A stretch of DNA of 10,912 nt from an uncultured Collinsella sp. Its GTDB lineage: Bacteria; Actinomycetota; Coriobacteriia; Coriobacteriales; Coriobacteriaceae. The notes under the pieces were generated by a model. The model did no database searches. It was given only the letters and a program-made list of their open reading frames with translations, and had not been told where the DNA came from. The stretch is taken from the NCBI GenBank assembly GCA_959028445.1, contig CAUFRY010000052.1, positions 1 to 10,912 of the forward strand. The letters run 5' to 3'. Positions 5,821 through 10,912 of this stretch are shown here, piece after piece (position 1 is the stretch's first letter; every line of letters begins with the position of its first letter). The position numbers were made by a program, and so were the translations under genes.

Positions 5821-6891
5821 ATGTCATTGAAGGTTGGAATCGTCGGCGCGGCTGGATATGCCGGAGCCGAGCTCATTCGCCTCGTGCTCGGCCATCCCGA
5901 GTTTGAACTTGTTGCCATTACGTCCAACGCCGATGCCGGCCAGCCGCTGTCCGCGGTGTATCCGAGCTTTGCTGGCGTGAGCGATCTGGTTTTCACCACG
6001 CATGACGCCCCCGAGCTTAAGAGCTGCGATGCGGTTTTTCTTGCCGTGCCGCACACGGCTGCCATGGCACAGGTGCCCGCGCTGCTTGCATCGGGCGTCT
6101 CCTGCTTCGATTTGTCTGCCGACTACCGTCTGAGCGATCCGGCCGTGTTCGAGGCGTGGTATGCCGCCGCGCATACGAGCCCCGAGCTGCTCAAGACGCG
6201 TGCTTTCGGCCTCCCCGAGCTGTTCTGCCAGGACTTAGAGACCGCTGCTTCCAGCCATGCCGACGGCAAACCCGTGCTGGTCGCCTGCGCCGGTTGCTAT
6301 CCCACCGCAACGAGCCTTGCTGCCGCTCCTGCCGTGCGTGCGGGCTGGGTGGCCGAGAACGGTCCCGTGATTGTCGATGCCATCAGCGGTGTAACGGGTG
6401 CCGGCAAGTCCTGCAACGCTCGTACGCATTTTTGCAGCGCCGACGAGAACTTGGAGGCCTATGGCGTAGGCAAGCATCGTCATACGCCCGAGATTGAGCA
6501 AATCCTTGGCCTGACCGATCGCATCGTCTTTACCCCGCATCTGGCACCGCTCAAGCGTGGCCTGCTCTCCACGGTGACGCTGCCGCTCACGCCGCAGGCC
6601 ATCGACTCCCTGGCTCTTGAGGACGTTGTCGACTATTACAAGCAGTTCTATGCCGGTCGCACCTTTGTGCGCGTGCTCGACGCCGACCAGCAGCCCAAGA
6701 CGGCTTCGGTCGTCGGCACCAACGCCGCTCAGATTGGCCTCGCGCTCAACAAGCGCGCAGGCGTGCTGGTGGCGGCGGGCGCCATCGACAATCTGTGCAA
6801 GGGCGCTGCGGGCCAAGCAGTCCAGTGCGCCAATATCGTCTTTGGCTTTGACGAGCGACGAGGCTTGCCCACAGTGGCGTGCCCGGTGTAG
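5821..6891 (+). CDS. argC: N-acetyl-gamma-glutamyl-phosphate reductase ArgC
   Basis: ArgC performs the NADPH-dependent reduction of N-acetylglutamyl-phosphate to N-acetylglutamate semialdehyde, the third step of ornithine synthesis in the cytosol. The 356-residue product is normal length. The N-terminal Rossmann fold opens with KVGIVGAAGYAGAELIRL (4-21). AVFLAVPHTAA (71-81) and DLSADYRL (97-104) are conserved. The catalytic cysteine is C159 in the ACAGCYPT block (156-162), and the active-site histidine is H221 in KHRHTPEI. SGVTGAGK (189-196) is the usual substrate-loop region. AAGGAG 6 nt upstream fixes the ATG start. It is the first gene of argCJBD and lies behind ARG-box-like sites. No key residue appears missing. 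Confidence 0.96.
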   Translation: MSLKVGIVGAAGYAGAELIRLVLGHPEFELVAITSNADAGQPLSAVYPSFAGVSDLVFTTHDAPELKSCDAVFLAVPHTAAMAQVPALLASGVSCFDLSADYRLSDPAVFEAWYAAAHTSPELLKTRAFGLPELFCQDLETAASSHADGKPVLVACAGCYPTATSLAAAPAVRAGWVAENGPVIVDAISGVTGAGKSCNARTHFCSADENLEAYGVGKHRHTPEIEQILGLTDRIVFTPHLAPLKRGLLSTVTLPLTPQAIDSLALEDVVDYYKQFYAGRTFVRVLDADQQPKTASVVGTNAAQIGLALNKRAGVLVAAGAIDNLCKGAAGQAVQCANIVFGFDERRGLPTVACPV

Positions 6892-7025
6892 CACATTCGA
6901 TTGTTAACGATTTGGTAGTCGGGCATCGAGTGGGGCGCCACTCTTAAGCTGGTCTCATGATTACGACTGGCATGGCGCACCAACCGATGTCCGTTTTTTG
7001 TTTGACATAAGGAGTCATAAAGACG
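6892..7025 (+). promoter_or_regulatory. argC-argJ intergenic region with hairpins and T-run
   Basis: This 134-nt gap is long for an operon of tightly related genes. It holds GAGTGG/CCACTC (6928-6933 and 6938-6943), a 6-bp stem with a 4-nt loop. It also holds a weak bulged stem (GGCAT at about 6969-6973 with ATGTCC at about 6987-6992) followed by a T6 run (6994-6999). This could act as partial termination or as an RNA-processing site between argC and argJ. It also has the 17-nt motif that recurs after argD. None of these roles is demonstrated. Confidence 0.35.
6902..6918 (+). repeat. Short intergenic repeat, copy A
   Basis: TGTTAACGATTTGGTAG here differs at one base of 17 from TGTTACCGATTTGGTAG at 10853-10869. 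Both copies sit just after an arg gene in non-coding sequence and point the same way. Role unknown. Confidence 0.5.
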
Positions 7026-8294
7026 ATGAATACCGAGCTGTTTGATATCAAGATTCGCGCCGTCGAGGGTGGCGTTACGGCAGCGGCCGGCTTTAAGGCC
7101 GCAGGCATCCATGCGGGATTTCGGAAGAATCCCGAGCGTCTGGATTACGCGCTCGTCGTGCCCGATAAGCCCTGTCCCGGTGCCGGCGTGTTTACTACCA
7201 ATCGCTTTTGCGCGGCGCCCGTGCAGGTGAGCCGCGCCAACCTGGGCGGTGCGGACAAGGGCTACGGTATCATCGCCGGCGTTTCGATCAACTCTGGCAA
7301 TGCCAACGCCGCCACGGGTGAGACCGGCCTTGCATGCGCGCGCGAGACATGCAGCATCGCATCGCAGGTCATCAGCTGCGAGCCCCAGCAGATTCTGGTT
7401 GCCTCCACGGGCGTGATTGGCCAGATTCTGCCGATCGACACGTTTGAGACCGCCATTCCTGCTGCCTACGAGGCGCTCTCCGCCCACGGTGGAGCCGATG
7501 CCGCTCGCGCCATCATGACGACCGACACGCACTCCAAGGAGTACGCCGTGTGTTACCGCAGCGAGGCCGCGGGGCACGCAGGTAATGCCTATACGGTGGG
7601 CGGTATGTGCAAAGGCTCGGGTATGATCATGCCCAACATGGCCACCATGATCGCAGTCATCACTACCGATGCCCCCGTCGAGCCGGCGGCGCTTCACGCC
7701 CTGTTACTCTCCACCGTCAAGCAGACCTTTAACAAGGTAACGGTCGATTCCGACACCTCGACCAACGACACCTGCATCATGCTTGCCTCCGGCGCCGCTG
7801 CCGCAGATGCCGAGCCTATCGTCGAGGGCTCCGATGCCTTCGACGAGTTGGCATTTGCCGTGCACGAGGTGTGCGAGAGCCTGGCGCGCAATATCGCCGC
7901 CGATGGCGAGGGCGCATCCAAGCTTGTTACGGTCAACGTTACCGGCGCCGTGAACGACGAGGAGGCCGATATCGCCGCTCGCGCCGTTGCCAACTCGCCG
8001 CTCGTTAAGACCTGCATCGCCGGCCACGACTGCAACTGGGGCCGCGTCGCCATGGCACTCGGCAAGTGCGGCGTGAAGTTTAATCAGGAAGACGTTTCCA
8101 TCGACATGATGGGCATGCCTGTCTGTCGCGATGGTCTGACTGTTCCCTTTGACGAGGACGAGGCTCTACGACGTTTCGAGGCGCCCGAGATCGTGATCTC
8201 GGCCGACCTGGGCGCAGGCGACGCGGCAACGACCGTGTGGACCTGCGACCTCACGCACGAGTACATCTCCATTAACGGTGACTACCGTTCCTAG
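7026..8294 (+). CDS. argJ: Glutamate N-acetyltransferase / ornithine acetyltransferase ArgJ
   Basis: ArgJ transfers the acetyl group from N-acetylornithine to glutamate, closing the cyclic arginine pathway; bifunctional forms also use acetyl-CoA. The 422-residue precursor self-cleaves in family members before a threonine. That site is clear as A206-T207-M208 in MPNMATMIAV, with T207 the nucleophile. The oxyanion-hole pair T128-G129 lies in ASTGVIGQ. GGMCKGSGM (192-200), FNKVTVDSDTSTNDT (235-249), GHDCNWGR (333-340) and the C-terminal YISINGDYRS are conserved. ATG 7026 is preceded by AAGGAG at 7009-7014, a somewhat long 11-nt gap, but no better start exists. Mono- versus bifunctionality cannot be told; no argA or argE is in the window. 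Confidence 0.95.
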   Translation: MNTELFDIKIRAVEGGVTAAAGFKAAGIHAGFRKNPERLDYALVVPDKPCPGAGVFTTNRFCAAPVQVSRANLGGADKGYGIIAGVSINSGNANAATGETGLACARETCSIASQVISCEPQQILVASTGVIGQILPIDTFETAIPAAYEALSAHGGADAARAIMTTDTHSKEYAVCYRSEAAGHAGNAYTVGGMCKGSGMIMPNMATMIAVITTDAPVEPAALHALLLSTVKQTFNKVTVDSDTSTNDTCIMLASGAAAADAEPIVEGSDAFDELAFAVHEVCESLARNIAADGEGASKLVTVNVTGAVNDEEADIAARAVANSPLVKTCIAGHDCNWGRVAMALGKCGVKFNQEDVSIDMMGMPVCRDGLTVPFDEDEALRRFEAPEIVISADLGAGDAATTVWTCDLTHEYISINGDYRS

Positions 8295-8375
8295 ATTCCA
8301 GGCACGCTGCGCATCTTGCCGCGATTGCGGACAGCGGAGCACGGCGCGATAACGATACGAAAGACGAGGCAGATT

Positions 8376-9356
8376 ATGAAATTCGCACGCGATTGTCGTT
8401 CGAGCGAATCCAACGAAGCAACCGCGCAGCTGCTGTTCGAAGCGCTGCCGTGGATTAAGAACCTGACCGGCAAGACGGTTGTTATCAAATATGGCGGAGC
8501 CGCCATGGTTGATGAGCAGCTGCGCCGCGACGTGATGAGCGACATCGTTTTGCTCAAGATCATCGGTATGCGCCCCGTCATCGTGCATGGCGGTGGCAAG
8601 GCTATCAACGAGGCGCTCAGCCACTACGACATCCCCGTCGAGTTTAAGAACGGCCAGCGCGTGACTACGCCTGCCACCATGGACATCGTGCGTGAGGTAC
8701 TGGGCGGCAAGGTCAATCAGGAGCTGGTCGCGGCGCTCAACCACCACGGCAACCTGGCCGTGGGCGTGTCCGGCAGCGACGCCGGCACCCTTATCGCCGA
8801 GCCGCTCGACCCAGAGCTCGGCCGCGTGGGCAAGGTCACGCACGTCAACACCGACTATATCGAGCGCCTGCTCGATAGCGAGTACATCCCCGTCATCGCT
8901 ACCGTCGCGGCGGGGGAGGACGGCGGTTTCTTCAACATCAACGCCGACACCGCCGCCGGTGCCGTTGCCGCGGCGCTCCACGCGCATAAGGCGATCTTTT
9001 TGACCGATGTCGATGGCCTGTACAAGGACTTTAGCGACAAGGACTCGCTTATCTCCAACCTAACGCTCGACGAGGTTAACGAAATGCTCTACGGCGGCGA
9101 GGTCGATAAGGGCATGATTCCCAAACTGCGTGCGGCCGTCGATGCGCTTACCGGCGGCGTATTTCGTGCCCACATCATTAACGGTACTACGCCGCATTCG
9201 CTGCTCCTGGAGCTGCTGACCGATGCCGGCGTCGGCACCGTGATCCATTCCACCGAGACGGCTTACGAGTTCGATACGCATCCGCATCCGCTTTCGACGT
9301 TTGCTGCGCGTCTGACCGAAAACCTTGACGAGGTCGAGAAGCTTCAGACGGTCTAG
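8376..9356 (+). CDS. argB: N-acetylglutamate kinase ArgB, arginine-sensitive type
   Basis: ArgB phosphorylates N-acetylglutamate with ATP, the committed kinase step before ArgC. A longer frame could start at TTG 8316, but ATG 8376 has GAGG 6 nt upstream and gives the family N-terminus, so the 326-residue form is preferred. Motifs include VVIKYGGAAM with K38, VHGGGKAI (70-77), FFNINADTAAG (185-195), FLTDVDGLY (208-216) and KGMIPKLRAA (245-254). The helix ATAQLLFEALPWIKNL (15-30) before the kinase fold is the N-helix found in hexameric, arginine-inhibited enzymes, suggesting feedback control. The usual end is near GTVI (287-290). About 36 more residues follow, charged and His/Pro-containing, an unusual tail. 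An 81-nt gap separates it from argJ. Confidence 0.94.
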   Translation: MKFARDCRSSESNEATAQLLFEALPWIKNLTGKTVVIKYGGAAMVDEQLRRDVMSDIVLLKIIGMRPVIVHGGGKAINEALSHYDIPVEFKNGQRVTTPATMDIVREVLGGKVNQELVAALNHHGNLAVGVSGSDAGTLIAEPLDPELGRVGKVTHVNTDYIERLLDSEYIPVIATVAAGEDGGFFNINADTAAGAVAAALHAHKAIFLTDVDGLYKDFSDKDSLISNLTLDEVNEMLYGGEVDKGMIPKLRAAVDALTGGVFRAHIINGTTPHSLLLELLTDAGVGTVIHSTETAYEFDTHPHPLSTFAARLTENLDEVEKLQTV

Positions 9357-9425
9357 CTGACCCGCAGCCGCCCCATTCCTGCACCCATAGCCCCGCGCCG
9401 TCTGGCGCCCAACGAAAGGCATCCC

Positions 9426-10709
9426 ATGTCACTTGCAGCTCAGCAATCGCTTGAATCCCATTACGTTATGCATACCTTTGGCCGCTCTCCGGTCGAGTTT
9501 GTCGAGGGTCACGGCATGAAGCTCACCGGCGACGATGGCCGTGAGTACCTCGACTTTCTTGCCGGCATCGGCGTGTGCAGCCTAGGTCATGGCGACCCGG
9601 CTGTGCTCTCGGCGCTCGAGGCACAGACCAAAAAGCTCATGCATGTCTCCAATTACTTCTACATTGAGCAGCGCGGACAGGTCGCGGCGCTGCTGTCCAA
9701 GCTTGCTAACGACGACGTAGATGGTGCGCGCGTGCTTGCCGATGCCATTGCCGCCGGCGATGAGACCACGGCAGCTGCTCTTGGTGCCCCGGCTGCGGAT
9801 GAGCAGGTTTGGGAGACCTTCTTTGCCAACTCTGGCGCCGAGGCCAACGAGGGCTCGATGAAGCTCGCGCGCCTGTACGCCAAGCGTGCCGGTAATGGCG
9901 GCAACACCATCGTGTGCATGCGCGGCGGCTTCCACGGCCGTACGCTCGAGACCATTGCCGCCACCATGCAGGATTGGCTGCAGGACAGCTTCCGCCCGCT
10001 GCCGGGTGGCTTTGTGGCCTGCACGCCCAACGATGTGGATGAGCTGCGTGCGATCTTTAAGCAGCTGGGGAGCGAAATTTGTGCCGTGATGCTCGAGCCG
10101 ATCCAGGGTGAGAGCGGTGTGCATCCCATGACCGAGGAGTTTATGGCTACGGCGCGCGACCTGGCACACGAAGTGGGCGCCGTGCTTATCGCCGACGAGG
10201 TCCAGTGCGGCATCTTCCGCTCCGGCAAGCCGTTTGCGTTCCAGACCTATGGCGTGGAGCCCGACATCATGAGCCTTGCCAAGGGCATTGCTGATGGCGT
10301 GCCCATGGGTGCCGTCGTGGCGAAGAAGGAGATTGCCGACGTGTTTAAGCCGGGCGACCACGGCTCGACCTTTGGCGGTAGCTGCTTGGCCATCGCGGCG
10401 TGTGCCGCGACGCTCTCCGCGCTTGTGCGTGGCGATTATGCCGAGCATGCTGCCAAGGTGGGTGCCTATATGGAGGCAAAGCTCGCCAAGCTGCCGCACG
10501 TGACCGAGGTACGTGGTCGCGGCTTGATGCTCGGCTGTGATTTGGATGATGCCGCGGGCGACGCGCATGGTGTTGTTGCCCGCGCGCTGGCCGCCGGTGC
10601 CGTGATCAACGCTACGGGTGCGCATACGCTGCGTTTCCTGCCGCCACTCGTCTGCGAGGAAGCCGACGTGGACAGTCTGATCGAGATCCTGGCGGGTGTT
10701 TTGGGCTAA
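9426..10709 (+). CDS. argD: Acetylornithine aminotransferase ArgD
   Basis: ArgD is a PLP-dependent class-III aminotransferase converting N-acetylglutamate semialdehyde to N-acetylornithine using glutamate as amino donor. The PLP lysine is K286 in SLAKGIADGVPMGA. D257 in LIADEVQCG contacts the pyridine nitrogen. FFANSGAEANEG (132-143) and GGFHGRT (167-173) are the phosphate and substrate segments, and EPIQGESGV (224-232) is conserved. At 427 residues it is longer than usual (about 390-405). The excess is an Ala/Asp-rich insertion at roughly 96-127, between the N-terminal helix after the YFYIEQR block (77-83) and FFANSGAEA. AAAGG at 9415-9419 precedes the ATG. A small GCGCC/GGCGC stem (9395-9408) lies in the 69-nt gap after argB. 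It could also serve in lysine synthesis (DapC activity), as in some bacteria. Confidence 0.94.
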   Translation: MSLAAQQSLESHYVMHTFGRSPVEFVEGHGMKLTGDDGREYLDFLAGIGVCSLGHGDPAVLSALEAQTKKLMHVSNYFYIEQRGQVAALLSKLANDDVDGARVLADAIAAGDETTAAALGAPAADEQVWETFFANSGAEANEGSMKLARLYAKRAGNGGNTIVCMRGGFHGRTLETIAATMQDWLQDSFRPLPGGFVACTPNDVDELRAIFKQLGSEICAVMLEPIQGESGVHPMTEEFMATARDLAHEVGAVLIADEVQCGIFRSGKPFAFQTYGVEPDIMSLAKGIADGVPMGAVVAKKEIADVFKPGDHGSTFGGSCLAIAACAATLSALVRGDYAEHAAKVGAYMEAKLAKLPHVTEVRGRGLMLGCDLDDAAGDAHGVVARALAAGAVINATGAHTLRFLPPLVCEEADVDSLIEILAGVLG

Positions 10710-10912
10710 CGCGGCGCAATAACTCAATTTGGACCGAGTTCCGGACTGCGGACGTGCCCTATGCGGCATGATTCAGCGGTCTGGAGCCCGTTTTGCCTTA
10801 GATTTGCTAAGGCAGGGAGACCTGCTGGTCAAAAAACATCAAATATGAGTACTGTTACCGATTTGGTAGCAGCAATTTTGGACTAATAAGGCCAGATGGC
10901 AAGTCGAAATGG
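10710..10912. other. Non-coding region after argD with overlapping hairpins
   Basis: No gene start is seen up to the window edge. GCCTTAG (10795-10801) and CTAAGGC (10807-10813) form a perfect 7-bp stem with an ATTTG loop. GCAGG (10812-10816) and CCTGC (10821-10825) form a second stem that shares two bases with the first, so the two compete. Neither has a proper T-run, so argD termination here is unproved. An A6 run (10831-10836) and AT-richer sequence follow, which may be the leader of the next gene. Confidence 0.45.
10853..10869 (+). repeat. Short intergenic repeat, copy B
   Basis: TGTTACCGATTTGGTAG matches copy A at 6902-6918 in 16 of 17 bases, same orientation, and is followed by AGCAATTTTGGAC. 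It lies in non-coding DNA downstream of argD. Function unknown. Confidence 0.5.

Noticed and set aside
7002..7007. TTGACA as a -35 box for an internal argJ promoter
   Set aside because: The matching -10 would fall at the argJ start codon, leaving no leader, and no -10-like sequence is there.
8316..8375. TTG start extending ArgB by 20 residues
   Set aside because: The extension is not family-like and lacks a ribosome site; ATG 8376 has GAGG at a good distance.
9582..10769. 395-residue minus-strand frame opposite argD
   Set aside because: It is an antisense shadow of argD in GC-rich DNA, His/Arg-rich without family motifs.
1..10912. CRISPR array, tRNA or rRNA genes, or a defence/toxin system
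   Set aside because: No regularly spaced repeats, no tRNA-like cloverleaf or rRNA segments, and no genes of such systems were seen on either strand.

Overview
The window is about 10.9 kb of GC-rich bacterial chromosome. It looks like a Coriobacteriia actinomycete, most likely Collinsella or a close relative. That placement rests on overall gene content, GC-rich codon use, the fused ECF ATPase and the argCJBD order; it is inference, because no 16S or marker gene is present. Almost all confident genes lie on the + strand.

Layout. (1) 1-616, minus strand: the N-terminal part of an IS110-family DEDD transposase running off the left edge. The GC-rich sequence behind it (617 to about 840) is where an IS110-group element would carry its non-coding end and bridge RNA. 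(2) About 841-1108: non-coding sequence with several palindromes. (3) 1109-5563: a riboflavin-uptake operon. A promoter and an FMN (RFN) riboswitch precede ribU (S component), a fused double-NBD ecfA, ecfT, and two tandem paralogous proteins of the pyridoxamine-phosphate-oxidase-like FMN-binding split-barrel family. The first three genes overlap by 4 nt and 1 nt. A very long hairpin at 5601-5654 closes the operon. (4) 5655-10709: an arginine biosynthesis operon, argC-argJ-argB-argD, behind a leader with ArgR-box-like palindromes. (5) 10710-10912: non-coding sequence with hairpins and a 17-nt near-repeat of a motif also found between argC and argJ.

How the genes work together. RibU would bind riboflavin, and EcfT plus the fused EcfA would power its import. 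FMN made from that riboflavin would feed back on the riboswitch, and the two split-barrel proteins are plausible FMN users. ArgJ (ornithine acetyltransferase) recycles the acetyl group, so with ArgB, ArgC and ArgD the operon takes glutamate to ornithine by the cyclic route. ArgB has the N-terminal helix typical of arginine-inhibited N-acetylglutamate kinases, which suggests feedback inhibition as well as ArgR repression.

Most of the window is recognisable metabolism. The parts most worth a second look are the possible bridge-RNA region of the IS110 element, the placement of the whole ECF module and two flavoproteins under one FMN riboswitch, unusual insertions or extensions in EcfA, ArgB and ArgD, and several unexplained intergenic palindromes. 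I found no convincing novel defence or mobile system.
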